From the NCBI GenBank assembly GCA_965205925.1, contig OZ242183.1, positions 868,001-932,000 of the forward strand: a stretch of 64,000 nucleotides of DNA, read 5' to 3'. Shown here piece by piece: positions 1-8,842 of the stretch. Made by a program: the position numbers and the translations under genes. Every line of letters starts with the position of its first letter. Position 1 is the stretch's first letter. The stretch is from CAYRJD01 sp965205925. Its GTDB lineage: Bacteria > Actinomycetota > Acidimicrobiia > Acidimicrobiales > Poriferisodalaceae. Below the pieces are notes generated by a model. That model worked only from the letters and a program-made list of their open reading frames with translations, did not search any database and was not told the DNA's origin.

Positions 1-2130
1 ACGCGCGCGACGTTCAGCTTGCGGCAAACCAGCCCAGTCGGATTTTCCAATTCTGCCGGCCAGAGCGGGCCACATTTCATCGGCGCAAGCGACGGCAATC
101 CAGTTGTCATCACCATCGGAGGGGAACACTCCGTGTGGGCTCATTAATGGGTCGTCGTTTCCACAGCGTTGTGCGGTGTGCCCGTTTACGCAGGCGTCAA
201 GAATGGCGGGCGACAAGTAATGCAACGCGCACTCGGTTTGCGAGAGGTCTATGAAGCAGCCTCGACCTGTTTGTTTGCGTTGTTCCAATGCGGCCATTAT
301 CACCGCTACCACCACGCGCGGCGCCAAATAATCGGTGTATGGTCCGTATGGTCCTGCCGGATCGCGGTCAGGCCAGCCTGTGAGCTCATAGAAGCCCGCG
401 ATCGCGGCTGCCATAAAGCCATAACCCGCCAGCCTCGAAAACGGTCCGGTTTGACCCAGTAACGAGCTTGACAGCATGATCAGTTCTGGGTTTAGCTCTG
501 ACACAGCGTCATAGCCGTAACCCATGCGACCGAACGAGCCGGGTGAAAATGATTCGGTCGCAATATCCGCCCACTTCAAGAGGTCAAGCACAACCTCGCG
601 TGACTCGGGCTTACTCAAATCCAGGCTGATACTGCGTTTTCCAGCGTTATAGATGCCGTAACCGACGCTGTTGTCAGGGTGTGGTTCTTCATTCACAAAC
701 GGGTTGACCGTTCGCATCGTGTCCGGACGGCTTTCGGTTTCCACTTTGACGACCGTTGCGCCATAGTCGGCCAAAATACGAATCGCCGAAGGAGTGGCGA
801 TAACCCAGGAAAACTCCAGCACCTTCAGACCCGCCAGCGGCAAGTTCTTGTCTGCGGATGTGCCGGTTGCGAACGTGACAGGGTCTTCTGTTTCCAGCGG
901 CTCCGTCCTAGCTGACACTGTTCGAGCAGACATCGCTATCGGTTTGCGAGCAAGATCAATCTTCCCGTTGTGCTCACCCTGCTTCGCTACCGCCGATCGA
1001 GCGGCGGGTTGACCTTCACTAAATGTTGCGAGACGTCCAGGAAACAGCGCTTTCTTCCCGCCCTTAAGTTCTTCTTTTTGCCAGAAGTTCCGCTCCTCAA
1101 AGTGCTCATTCGTAATGAGATCTTTGACCGTGGACGAAGGCGTCAGCAAGATGTTGCGATCAAAGGCGGCCGCCCACAGTTCGGCTTTTGTCTTGGTGGC
1201 AATAAATTTTTTGTGTATCTCAAAGGCGCGCCTGGCCACATCCACAGATACTTCGCCCGATAGCACCTGCGTACCAAAATTTTCCCAGTCAATATTCCGC
1301 AACTCTTCGCTGGCGAAACCCTCTTCGTCTTCCCATTCGACTAGCCGTTTTGAGAAAGGCGCAAACACTGCACCCATCAGCGATACGCAAACCGTGTGAC
1401 CATCGACACATGGAAACAGCAGTGGAATGTCGATACCCGCAACAGAAAGCCCGCCCGCTAAGCGTTCAATCTGGCTGGCGTTTACACGCGTGCTTAGATC
1501 TTGAGTTGTGCCGTGCGTCATCGATTCCATAGCGGAGACGTCTACGTGCTGTCCCAATCCGCTGCGCTGAGCCTCATACAGAGCAATGAGAATGGCGTCT
1601 GCGGCATCACCCGCAGCTTGTAAAAAACTTTGAGGTACTGCTGATATTCGTACCGGCGCCCGGTCGTTATCACCGCTGACTTGCAGAAAACCGCTGCCGG
1701 CTACTGCGGTAAGGTCTGAACCAAGCCAGTCGCTGCGCGGTCCACCCATTCCGTAGGGCGTAATGGAGGCATGAACTAGGGTCGGATTTAGCTGTGAGAA
1801 GGCCTCATAGCTCAGCTGTTCGTTCAACTCTTGGCCTTGATCACGATCTTGAATAACAGCGTCGGCACTGCTTAACAATTCGCACAGTTGTGAGTAGCCA
1901 TCCTGAGTTGAAAGATCAAGCGTGACGCTTTTCTTGCCCTGGTTATAAGCCCAGTGCATCAGTGAGTTCTCTGAGTCGTGCTTGTTGTCTACGAACGGGC
2001 CCTTGTGCCTGCTCGCTAGCCCTAAGGGCGGCTCAACAGCGATTACCTCAGCGCCGAGCGAAGCCAACAAATAGCCAGCAAACTGACTGATCCCGGAGCA
2101 AAGATCAATTACGCGGTAGTGCTCGATCAT
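1..2130 (-). CDS. Tandem-domain class III CoA-transferase (CaiB/BaiF family), cut by window start
   Basis: Reading from ATG at 2130 the frame stays open for 710 codons to the first base of the window, so the C-terminus is missing. Two CaiB/BaiF-like domains lie in one chain. The first starts near residue 5 (YRVIDLCSGISQFAGYLLAS, then LGAEVIAVEPP and the GLGQHVDVSAME motif near residue 205). The second starts near residue 441 (LAGLKVLEFSWVIATPSAIR, then YGATVVKVE, GKRSISLDLSKPE and GRGCFIDLSQ). Family III enzymes move CoA between carboxylic acids through an aspartyl-CoA thioester and normally act as interlocked homodimers, so a fused pair probably replaces the dimer. The substrate is unknown. 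The start follows the stop of the CopD-like gene by 7 bases, so the two are likely cotranscribed. A second gene of the same design lies at 33116-35215. Confidence 0.88.
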   Translation of the reverse strand, partial: MIEHYRVIDLCSGISQFAGYLLASLGAEVIAVEPPLGLASRHKGPFVDNKHDSENSLMHWAYNQGKKSVTLDLSTQDGYSQLCELLSSADAVIQDRDQGQELNEQLSYEAFSQLNPTLVHASITPYGMGGPRSDWLGSDLTAVAGSGFLQVSGDNDRAPVRISAVPQSFLQAAGDAADAILIALYEAQRSGLGQHVDVSAMESMTHGTTQDLSTRVNASQIERLAGGLSVAGIDIPLLFPCVDGHTVCVSLMGAVFAPFSKRLVEWEDEEGFASEELRNIDWENFGTQVLSGEVSVDVARRAFEIHKKFIATKTKAELWAAAFDRNILLTPSSTVKDLITNEHFEERNFWQKEELKGGKKALFPGRLATFSEGQPAARSAVAKQGEHNGKIDLARKPIAMSARTVSARTEPLETEDPVTFATGTSADKNLPLAGLKVLEFSWVIATPSAIRILADYGATVVKVETESRPDTMRTVNPFVNEEPHPDNSVGYGIYNAGKRSISLDLSKPESREVVLDLLKWADIATESFSPGSFGRMGYGYDAVSELNPELIMLSSSLLGQTGPFSRLAGYGFMAAAIAGFYELTGWPDRDPAGPYGPYTDYLAPRVVVAVIMAALEQRKQTGRGCFIDLSQTECALHYLSPAILDACVNGHTAQRCGNDDPLMSPHGVFPSDGDDNWIAVACADEMWPALAGRIGKSDWAGLPQAERRAR

Positions 2131-2137
2131 GACTTGC

Positions 2138-2557
2138 TCAACCCGTAAGAATCGCTCCCATAAGCAAAGCCGTTAGTGCCGTGAGTAAGGCGATTGCCGC
2201 GGATACGGCTTTCAGCAAGCTGTTGCTTGTGCGCTGATGCGCCAAAGCAGCCGCACCTGATAGCAACACAATGAAAATCTTGATTCCTATTAGCTGTGAC
2301 CAAGCGGAGGTCACCTCGTCGGCGTAAGCGTCCAACATGCTCCAAAAACCAGTAAGCAGAGCTATCCCAAACGCTGGCCATGCCACGTTGTTGTAGGCGC
2401 GCGCCACTACCAAAGTGCTTTCGCGATTGGATTTTCGCAGCGCAGGCATGATTGCGGCAAGCACAATCTGACCACCTACCCAAACGGTTACTGACAAGAC
2501 GTGTATAAACACTCGAACCGCATCGAGATCAAATACGGCGTCGCTGATTTCTTTCAT
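2138..2557 (-). CDS. CopD-like four-helix membrane protein
   Basis: 139 residues with four hydrophobic segments, roughly residues 13-36, 56-73, 87-106 and 114-137. The first contains HVLSVTVWVGGQI, which resembles the His/Trp-Gly-Gly start of CopD-type integral membrane domains (copper resistance D and related DUF families, some of which bind haem or copper). No signal peptide or soluble domain is present. It sits 7 bases upstream of the tandem CoA-transferase and downstream of the amidohydrolase on the same strand. The membrane topology is clear. A role in copper handling is only a family-level suggestion, because the extra metal-binding histidines or methionines of CopD proteins are few here. 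Confidence 0.6.
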   Translation of the reverse strand: MKEISDAVFDLDAVRVFIHVLSVTVWVGGQIVLAAIMPALRKSNRESTLVVARAYNNVAWPAFGIALLTGFWSMLDAYADEVTSAWSQLIGIKIFIVLLSGAAALAHQRTSNSLLKAVSAAIALLTALTALLMGAILTG

Positions 2558-2623
2558 TACTGCTTTCTAGTCGGATTGACTGGCTTGATAACAGGCTGGA
2601 CCCATTTGGCTGCTTGACAGTGA

Positions 2624-3790
2624 CTAGGAGCTAGTTGGATGCAGCAGTTCGGTCATGTTGTTTGAGAAGAATTTGTCAAGCACCTGGCCGTCAAACCCTT
2701 CAAGCGAAGAGTTGAAGCGCCCTAGTGGATTGCGTCCGCCTTCGATGTGTGGGTAGTCGCTTGAGAACAAGTACAGGTCGTCATTGGATTGGCGAACCAG
2801 CGTTCCGACGTCCTCGAACGGGTAGGGCGTGAATGCCATCTGTCGTGTGATCTGCTCCGAAGGAGGAGACGTAAGAGCGGCCAATTCCGGTTCGGAACGC
2901 CGCCAAATGCCCGCAATGTGATCCAGTCGTTGCAACATAGAAGGAACCCAACCAGCACCCAATTCGATCACACCGCCACGCAGGTTGGGGTGGCGTTGCA
3001 ACACACCATCCAGTGTCAGTACACCAACAAACGCTTCGGCCGCGTGGTGCAGTGCGACCATGTCTTTGCCTCGCACATTTTCGCCGCCACCTAGCCAGTC
3101 AGTTGGTACCGGGCGGCCCGTGTTCATCCAAGCCGGAGCGAGCTGCAGTGGGTTACCACCCACATGCAACACAAATGGCACCGCGGCTTCAGCCAGCGAC
3201 GCCCAGATTGGATCAAAGTCGTTGTGACCTGGTGAGCGACCTTCGGCGGTGCGGTGCGGAACCCACACAGCTCCCAGACCTAACTCCAGGGAGTACTTGA
3301 TTTCTTCTAACGCCTGAGCAGGATCATCTAGCGGCACCATCGCGACACCGAGCATCCTGTCATCATCAGCGCAAAACTCAGCCATTCCGCGGTTGTGTGC
3401 GCGTGAGGCGCCATAGCGCACATCAAGATCAGCTCGAATGTCGAAGCAAACACCCGCGCTAAAGGTGGCGAACACAAACTGCTGGTGAAAGCCCAGCATG
3501 TCCAGCGCAGTTGAACGCTCATTGGAGTTGAACGCGCCCAGAGCGTCGTATCCCTTAGGCCCGCTGATTAAGTCATCTCCCAGAGCGATTAGCTCAGCAA
3601 CGGTTTCGGGGCTGTGCCCATGAGTAGATGCTGCCTTTTCTAAGCTGTCCGACAAGCGTCCGCCAGGGGCGAAGCTGATCTCAGGAATACGGTCACGAAT
3701 TTTTGGGTCAGCATTCGACGTCAAGAAGTCGGGGAGTTCCATGAGGTGGCTGTCAGCGTCAAAATAAGTTCGATTTTGGGCGTAAGTCAT
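2624..3790 (-). CDS. Amidohydrolase family 2 (TIM-barrel metal-dependent hydrolase)
   Basis: 388 residues from the ATG at 3790; an upstream in-frame codon at 3814 would add eight residues. The N-terminal FDADSHLMELPDFL fits the metal-binding D-x-D-x-H strand of the amidohydrolase_2 family (relatives of ACMSD and 2,3-dihydroxybenzoate decarboxylase). VPFVLHVGGNP supplies a further histidine and LFSSDYPHIEGG near the C-terminus supplies the usual late aspartate. Such enzymes hydrolyse or decarboxylate small aromatic or cyclic substrates. It is the first gene of a minus-strand group with the CopD-like and CoA-transferase genes, so a degradative pathway ending in CoA esters is possible. No clear Shine-Dalgarno precedes the start. 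The substrate cannot be inferred. Confidence 0.82.
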   Translation of the reverse strand: MTYAQNRTYFDADSHLMELPDFLTSNADPKIRDRIPEISFAPGGRLSDSLEKAASTHGHSPETVAELIALGDDLISGPKGYDALGAFNSNERSTALDMLGFHQQFVFATFSAGVCFDIRADLDVRYGASRAHNRGMAEFCADDDRMLGVAMVPLDDPAQALEEIKYSLELGLGAVWVPHRTAEGRSPGHNDFDPIWASLAEAAVPFVLHVGGNPLQLAPAWMNTGRPVPTDWLGGGENVRGKDMVALHHAAEAFVGVLTLDGVLQRHPNLRGGVIELGAGWVPSMLQRLDHIAGIWRRSEPELAALTSPPSEQITRQMAFTPYPFEDVGTLVRQSNDDLYLFSSDYPHIEGGRNPLGRFNSSLEGFDGQVLDKFFSNNMTELLHPTSS

Positions 3791-3895
3791 AGCTACAGCG
3801 TAGTTTCTGCGCAATAATCTGCACGATAACCACCCAGTAAGAGGCGTTGAGTCGGTAAGAAGTAGGGATAGTCAGCCGTCGTTAGCCTTTTTGTG

Positions 3896-4378
3896 ATGGC
3901 AGATGCCCCTATTCTTCCGCAGGCAAAGGTGCTCACGGCCTCCGATGGAGTGATTGCCAAAACACGTGAAGACCGAAGCGGTGACGCTTTAGAAAAAGTC
4001 CTGAAGGACTCAGGTTTTGAGGTGGTTCAACGTGTCGCGGTGCCAGATGGGGTCGAGAGTGTGTCGCAAGCGTTGATTGAGATGTCTGACGGATTTGCCG
4101 GGCTCATAGTGACCACAGGCGGTACCGGCTTTGCCGAACGTGACCTGACACCCGAAGGCACCAAGCAAGTGATTGAACGCGAGGCGCCTGGGCTGGCTGA
4201 AGCAATGCGGCTGGTTAACCCGCTTGGAAGGTTGTCGCGCGGAATTGCCGGAGTGTTGCATCAGGTGATCATTCTCAACACGCCAGGCTCCACCGCTGGT
4301 TGTGTTGAGTGCTTTGAGGCAGTGGCGGATGTAATTCCGCACGCGTTGCGGTTGCTTCACGGCGAGCGAGTTCACTAA
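3896..4378 (+). CDS. MoaB/MogA-type molybdenum cofactor protein
   Basis: 160 residues matching the MoCF-biosynthesis fold of MoaB, MogA and the GephG domain. It has LTASDGVIAKTREDRSGDAL at the N-terminus (nucleotide and phosphate binding), the LIVTTGGTGFAERDLTPEGT block at about residues 70-90 and the NTPGS turn near residue 130. Proteins of this fold bind molybdopterin and adenylylate it before metal insertion. The start is GTG at 3893 or ATG at 3896; neither has a good Shine-Dalgarno, so a leaderless message is possible. It lies directly before ribD. Molybdoenzymes encoded at 29556-31844 and 35235-37565 would need the cofactor. MoaB and MogA cannot be separated by eye, so no symbol is given. 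Confidence 0.85.
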   Translation: MADAPILPQAKVLTASDGVIAKTREDRSGDALEKVLKDSGFEVVQRVAVPDGVESVSQALIEMSDGFAGLIVTTGGTGFAERDLTPEGTKQVIEREAPGLAEAMRLVNPLGRLSRGIAGVLHQVIILNTPGSTAGCVECFEAVADVIPHALRLLHGERVH

Positions 4379-4390
4379 CTGGTGGGCTGC

Positions 4391-5461
4391 ATGCGATCAG
4401 TTGACTTCTCCACCGATTTCCCCACCGATGCAGACGTAGCAGTAATGGAGCTAGCTAGTGAGACTGGCGCAGCAGTGCGTGGTTCTACCGCTCCGAATCC
4501 GTGGGTTGGAGCAGTGCTAACGACAGCAGATGGGCAACGATTCATTGGCGCTACCGAGCCACCACCTGGTCGGCATGCGGAAATAGTTGCACTTGACGCC
4601 GCTAACGCAGCCGGGGTAAGCACCAGTGACGCTGTGTTGCATGTGACGCTTGAGCCGTGTTGTCATTACGGTCGCACTTCGCCGTGCACGGAAGCCATCA
4701 TCAAAGCTGGCGTTAGGCGTGTGGTGGTTGGTGTTTTAGATCCTGACACATCCGTGGCAGGTGGAGGCATAGCCGCTTTGCGTGAAGCTGGCATAGCAGT
4801 CGACACAGTGGCAGAAGGCTCTGCCAATCCCTCAGGCGAGACACTTTCAAACGAGATAACGAAACAGCTAAACCCTTACTTGCATCAACGTCGTACCGGC
4901 CTGCCGTGGGTGGTTCTAAAACTCGCAGCTACCGCTGATGGCCGTACCGCTGCACCAGATACAAGCTCGCAATGGATAACAGGCGAGCAAGCGCGCACCG
5001 ATGCTCATCGCTTACGGGCGCGCTGTGACACTGTGTTAGTGGGAGCTGGCACAGTGCGCGCCGATAACCCGTCTTTGACCGTTCGTCACTGCGAGGGCAC
5101 TGACCCGCAGCGGGTGGTGTTGGGCAAAGCACCAATCGACGCTGCGGTTCATCCTTGCTGGGAAGTGTCTGGAACGCCCACCGAAGTGCTAATCGAGTTA
5201 GGTGGCAAGGGCGTAACTGAGCTGCTAGTCGAAGGCGGTGCGGAGGTGGCTGCTGCGTTCCACAAGGCGGGACTGGTAAACGAATACGTCTTGTACATCG
5301 CACCCGCACTGATGGGTGGAGATGATGGGCGACCCATGTTTGCAGGCTCTGGAGCACACACAATGGAGCAGCTATGGCGCGGTGAGATTGTTGATGTCGT
5401 TCAACTTGGAGGTGATCTCCGCATAACCTTGAATCCAGTTCCACCAGTGGCTACTACCTGA
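4391..5461 (+). CDS. ribD: Bifunctional riboflavin deaminase/reductase RibD
   Basis: 356 residues. The N-terminal deaminase domain has the zinc motif HAEIVALDAA and LEPCCHYGRTSPC with HAE and two cysteine ligands. The C-terminal reductase domain starts near residue 170 (LPWVVLKLAATADGRTA, then WITGEQARTDAHRLRA and VLVGAGTVRADNPSLTVR) and ends with the LLVEGGAEVAAAF motif. RibD deaminates the pyrimidine product of GTP cyclohydrolase II and then reduces the ribose. I prefer ATG at 4391 because GGTGGG lies just upstream; an in-frame GTG at 4382 is also possible. The gene follows the moaB-like stop within 12 bases and begins the ribD-ribE-ribBA group. Confidence 0.93.
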   Translation: MRSVDFSTDFPTDADVAVMELASETGAAVRGSTAPNPWVGAVLTTADGQRFIGATEPPPGRHAEIVALDAANAAGVSTSDAVLHVTLEPCCHYGRTSPCTEAIIKAGVRRVVVGVLDPDTSVAGGGIAALREAGIAVDTVAEGSANPSGETLSNEITKQLNPYLHQRRTGLPWVVLKLAATADGRTAAPDTSSQWITGEQARTDAHRLRARCDTVLVGAGTVRADNPSLTVRHCEGTDPQRVVLGKAPIDAAVHPCWEVSGTPTEVLIELGGKGVTELLVEGGAEVAAAFHKAGLVNEYVLYIAPALMGGDDGRPMFAGSGAHTMEQLWRGEIVDVVQLGGDLRITLNPVPPVATT

Positions 5462-5507
5462 CTACCCCGCACCCAGCAAATTCACCACCAGTTGGAGGTT
5501 GAGCCCG

Positions 5508-6173
5508 ATGTTTACAGGCCTGATAGAAGAGCGGAGTCATCTGATTGAACGCAAACCAGTTGCAGGTGAATGTTTTCGGTTTCGGTTTGCCGCTGATCTA
5601 ATTCTTCAAGATCTCAAAGTTGACGATTCGGTTGCGGTCAACGGATGTTGCCTCACCGTAGTCAACATTGAAAAGGGCACAGGCAAAGGCTGGTGGGAAG
5701 CCGACGTGTCCGAAGAAACCTTGTCGCGCACCACTCTGAGTGAGTGGGATCGTTACGAGCCGGTAAACCTGGAACGAGCCATGCGTTATAGCGATCGCAT
5801 TGGCGGACATCTGGTGCAAGGTCATGTAGACGGGGTGGGAACAATTCTCCAGCCGGGCCCTGATCTGCGCGTCAAACTCCCAACACCGGCTATTGCATCA
5901 GGTACATCAGGCAAACCAGGCGGCAATAGCAGCCTTGATCGCTATCTGGTGGAGAAAGGTTCGATCACTGTTGACGGTGTGAGCTTGACTTGTTTCGACG
6001 TGGCAAAAGACACATTCAGCGTTGCTCTTATTCCGCACACCATGACTCTTACCAACCTCGGCACTCGAAGCGTTGGCGACAAGGTAAACCTGGAGGTTGA
6101 CCTAATGGCCAAATACGTGGAACGTCTGCTTGTGCCGCAAGCTCAGGGTGATAACGAATCGGTAAAGGTGTGA
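5508..6173 (+). CDS. ribE: Riboflavin synthase alpha chain
   Basis: 221 residues with the internal duplication typical of riboflavin synthase: MFTGLIEE at the start, VAVNGCCLTVV near residue 45, then in the second lumazine-binding domain GHLVQGHVDGVG and ITVDGVSLT. It dismutates two molecules of 6,7-dimethyl-8-ribityllumazine. The start is set at ATG 5508, which gives the canonical MFTGLIEE and has GGAGG at 5494-5498; an upstream TTG in frame is less likely. A short Gly/Ser/Asn-rich stretch (TSGKPGGNSS, about residue 130) interrupts the second domain, in line with low-complexity inserts seen elsewhere in this window. The gene is also called ribC in some genomes. No FMN riboswitch is visible upstream. 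Confidence 0.95.
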   Translation: MFTGLIEERSHLIERKPVAGECFRFRFAADLILQDLKVDDSVAVNGCCLTVVNIEKGTGKGWWEADVSEETLSRTTLSEWDRYEPVNLERAMRYSDRIGGHLVQGHVDGVGTILQPGPDLRVKLPTPAIASGTSGKPGGNSSLDRYLVEKGSITVDGVSLTCFDVAKDTFSVALIPHTMTLTNLGTRSVGDKVNLEVDLMAKYVERLLVPQAQGDNESVKV

Positions 6174-6177
6174 CTCA

Positions 6178-7437
6178 ATGGCAATGAATGAATCCCCGTT
6201 TAACCCGATTAGCGACGCAATAGCAGCCATTGGTCGAGGCGAAATCGTAGTCGTGGTTGATGACGAAGATCGTGAGAACGAGGGAGACCTGATCATGGCC
6301 GCTCAGTTCGCTACACCCGAAAAGCTCGCCTTCTTTGTGCGTTACACATCCGGCGTTATCTGCGCACCGTTGATGAGTGAGCGGCTAAACGAACTCGCAC
6401 TGCCACTGATGGTCAGCGTCAATACCGAACCAATGCGCACCGCCTACACCATCACCGTCGACGCGGCTGAGGGCACCTCAACCGGGATCTCTGCGGCCGA
6501 TCGAGCCCGCACTTTGAACTTATTGGCGAACCCGAACAGCCATCCCAACGACTTCGTGCGACCAGGACACGTCTTACCGCTGAGTTATCGACGTGGGGGA
6601 GTGCTAAAGCGCGCGGGTCATACCGAAGCCAGTGTTGATCTGGCTCGCTTGGCAGGCCTTGAACCAGCGGGTGTGCTGGCCGAAGTGGTCAACGATGACG
6701 GTTCCATGGCGCGACTGCCGCAACTGATTGAGTTCTGCAAACAGCACGAGCTTGTGCTGGTGTCTATCGCCGACCTTGTGCGTTATCGCCGCGCCAACGA
6801 ACGACTGGTTGACCCGGTTTCCGAGGCTCGTATCCCCACTCAGTTCGGAGAATTTACTGGTCACGTTTTTCGAGATTTTGATGGCACCGAGCATCTGGCG
6901 CTGGTTTGCGGCCAGCTGATGGGGTCAGAGTCGGTATTAGTGCGAGTGCACAGCGAGTGTCTCACTGGCGACATCTTGGGATCAACCCGCTGTGATTGCG
7001 GAAGCCAACTTGAAGCTGCTCTGTCAGCCATAGCTACAGAAGGTGTTGGCGTGCTGGTTTATCTGCGTGGCCATGAGGGTCGAGGTATTGGTATCGGCCA
7101 CAAGCTGGCTGCCTACGCATTGCAAGACGATGGGCGAGACACAGTTGACGCCAACACCGAGCTGGGTCTACCAGTGGATAGTCGCGAGTACGGGATCGGT
7201 GCGCAGATATTGGTTGAGTTGGGCGTCACTAAAATGAGATTGATTACCAATAATCCGGCCAAGCTGGGTGGGCTAGAAGGTTTCGGGCTTGACATTGTTG
7301 AGCGTGTGTCGATGACGCCGCAGACCACGCAAGACAATCTTCGCTATCTACGCACGAAGCAGAAACGCATGGGACACATGTTGAACCTGGATTCAGAAAA
7401 CGATGCCGACATTGATATCGGCATGGCGGGCGACTAG
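6178..7437 (+). CDS. ribBA: Bifunctional 3,4-DHBP synthase / GTP cyclohydrolase II
   Basis: 419 residues. The N-terminal RibB domain (about 1-205) has VVVVDDEDRENEGDLIMAA and the GHVLPLSYRRGGVLKRAGHT segment, which makes the four-carbon unit from ribulose 5-phosphate. The C-terminal RibA domain has VRVHSECLTGDILGSTRCDC with the three zinc cysteines, and YLRGHEGRGIGI. Both first committed steps of riboflavin synthesis are therefore in one chain. It starts 4 bases after ribE, with AAAGGTG upstream of the ATG at 6178 (a second ATG lies two codons on). Lumazine synthase (ribH), which often follows ribBA, is not here: the next gene is hisG on the other strand. Confidence 0.95.
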   Translation: MAMNESPFNPISDAIAAIGRGEIVVVVDDEDRENEGDLIMAAQFATPEKLAFFVRYTSGVICAPLMSERLNELALPLMVSVNTEPMRTAYTITVDAAEGTSTGISAADRARTLNLLANPNSHPNDFVRPGHVLPLSYRRGGVLKRAGHTEASVDLARLAGLEPAGVLAEVVNDDGSMARLPQLIEFCKQHELVLVSIADLVRYRRANERLVDPVSEARIPTQFGEFTGHVFRDFDGTEHLALVCGQLMGSESVLVRVHSECLTGDILGSTRCDCGSQLEAALSAIATEGVGVLVYLRGHEGRGIGIGHKLAAYALQDDGRDTVDANTELGLPVDSREYGIGAQILVELGVTKMRLITNNPAKLGGLEGFGLDIVERVSMTPQTTQDNLRYLRTKQKRMGHMLNLDSENDADIDIGMAGD

Positions 7438-7444
7438 CCGCGAT

Positions 7445-8320
7445 CTATGGAACGATTTTCGCGATCGGTACTTCGATGATGTCTGTCGCTCCCAGCTCAT
7501 GTAGGTGTGGTATCAGCACGTTGATCTGATCTTTTGGAACCACGGTTTCAACCGCGTATGAGTTACCACCCCAAAGTTCGTTCACCGTTGGCGACTTCAT
7601 TGAAGGCAGTAGTTCTATGACCGCATCAAGATCGGCTTGAGCCACATTTAGCTTCATCAGTACTCGACTGCGGGCATCTAGCACGCCATCGAGCAGGGTT
7701 TTGATTTGCGTCATGGAGCGGTTCTTGTCGGCGTCATTGAACGAAGCAGGGTTCGCAAACAATTCGGTGTAGCTCACCATGATCTCATCGATGATGCGCA
7801 ATCCAGCAGCGTGCAGCGCTCGACCGGTTTCGGTTAGATCAACTACTGCGTCAACAATGTCTGGTGCCTTTGCTTCGGTTGCGCCGTAGCTCAACCGGAT
7901 GTCGGCTTGCACACCGTGCTTGGCAAAGTGGCGCTTTGTCAACTCGGGATACTCGCTTGAAATTCGCACCCCCTGTGGCAAATCGGTCAGACTCTGAAAC
8001 GAGCTGTCGATTGGTACTGCCACCACGATTTTGACTGGGTTTGAAGTGGCTTTTGAGTAGCGCAGCTCACCAAGCGACACCACCTCACTGCTTGTCTCCT
8101 CTATCCAGTCACGTCCCGCAATCCCTAAGTCAAACAATCCTTCGGCGACATAGCTAGGAATTTCTTGCGGTCGCAATATTCGAACGTCGGCAATGCGCGG
8201 GTCGTTGATGGTGGCTCTATAGGCCACTTCCGAGCTGCGCTTGACGGTCAAGTCCGCTTGCTCAAACAGTTCCATGGTGGATCGTTCTAGCGAGCCTTTC
8301 GGTAGGACGAGTTTCAGCAC
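7445..8320 (-). CDS. hisG: ATP phosphoribosyltransferase, long form
   Basis: 291 residues from GTG at 8320. The N-terminal LKLVLPKGSLERST, the GLFDLGIAGRDWIEE block and the PRPP-binding DAVVDLTETGRAL segment identify HisG, the first enzyme of histidine synthesis. After about residue 205 there is a C-terminal domain (MLMK-type start at LMKLNVAQADLDAVIELLP, ending DIIEVPIAKIVP), which is the histidine-binding regulatory domain of the long hexameric form, so a separate HisZ is not needed. Longer starts are possible, but the GTG at 8320 lies 4 bases after the DUF1844 stop, has GAGG about 9 bases upstream and gives the family's usual N-terminus. No hisE or hisI is adjacent. Confidence 0.93.
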   Translation of the reverse strand: MLKLVLPKGSLERSTMELFEQADLTVKRSSEVAYRATINDPRIADVRILRPQEIPSYVAEGLFDLGIAGRDWIEETSSEVVSLGELRYSKATSNPVKIVVAVPIDSSFQSLTDLPQGVRISSEYPELTKRHFAKHGVQADIRLSYGATEAKAPDIVDAVVDLTETGRALHAAGLRIIDEIMVSYTELFANPASFNDADKNRSMTQIKTLLDGVLDARSRVLMKLNVAQADLDAVIELLPSMKSPTVNELWGGNSYAVETVVPKDQINVLIPHLHELGATDIIEVPIAKIVP

Positions 8321-8324
8321 CAGC

Positions 8325-8810
8325 TCAGGCCTCGTCCCCTGAGCTAGCTCCATTTTCTGAGTCAGCACCATCAGCACCCTCATTTTGGGCGGAGACAAAT
8401 GCCATCTGAATCTGTTGCAGTGCGGTGTTCAACGCCTGACTGGACTCGGGATCTAACCGGTCGCCAAGGTTGTTTACAAGCAGGGCCATTGCGTCAATCG
8501 GGAGTTGCGCTTGATCAAACGCTGGCGGGTCACGCCGCAAGTGCAGCAGGGCTAGCTCAAAAAATCCAATGATGTGATTTGCAACCACTTGGGACGATGG
8601 CACCGAAATCAGTTGCTCTTGTGCCTGACGCATTTGCTCTTCCATCGCGGCGGCCGTTTCTGGGTCAAGCTCTTCGGTGCCTGCATCGGCTTGGTATTGC
8701 GCAGCGCTCTGATCAGGTCCGGCACTCGAACTGTCTGATGGCTCGCTTGCGTTGGATGCTTCGTTTCTTGGCACCTGGTGCTCACCACCCGGTGTCCATA
8801 ACGTGCTCAT
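8325..8810 (-). CDS. DUF1844-family protein
   Basis: 161 residues. The first 60 are acidic, Glu/Ser/Ala/Gln-rich and probably disordered. The core (about 70-140) reads QVVANHIIGFFELALLHLRR followed by IDAMALLVNNLGDRLDPESS, which matches the DUF1844 pattern of a helix with a conserved FxELAxxHL-type segment and a second amphipathic helix. The tail is again acidic. DUF1844 genes sit next to infC in several actinobacteria, and this one is divergent from infC across a 254-base gap. No function is known. The stop lies 4 bases before hisG on the same strand, so the two are probably cotranscribed. Confidence 0.72.
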   Translation of the reverse strand: MSTLWTPGGEHQVPRNEASNASEPSDSSSAGPDQSAAQYQADAGTEELDPETAAAMEEQMRQAQEQLISVPSSQVVANHIIGFFELALLHLRRDPPAFDQAQLPIDAMALLVNNLGDRLDPESSQALNTALQQIQMAFVSAQNEGADGADSENGASSGDEA

Positions 8811-8842
8811 GTGGCTTCCCCGCTTCTTATTGTTGTGGCTTT

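Noticed and set aside
169..1532. Several short plus-strand reading frames over 1-2130
   Set aside because: They lie opposite the tandem CoA-transferase frame, which is continuous and family-like; none has its own recognisable domain or good ribosome-binding site.
3896..6178. FMN riboswitch before the riboflavin genes
   Set aside because: The gaps before ribD, ribE and ribBA are 4-50 bases, too short for an RFN element.
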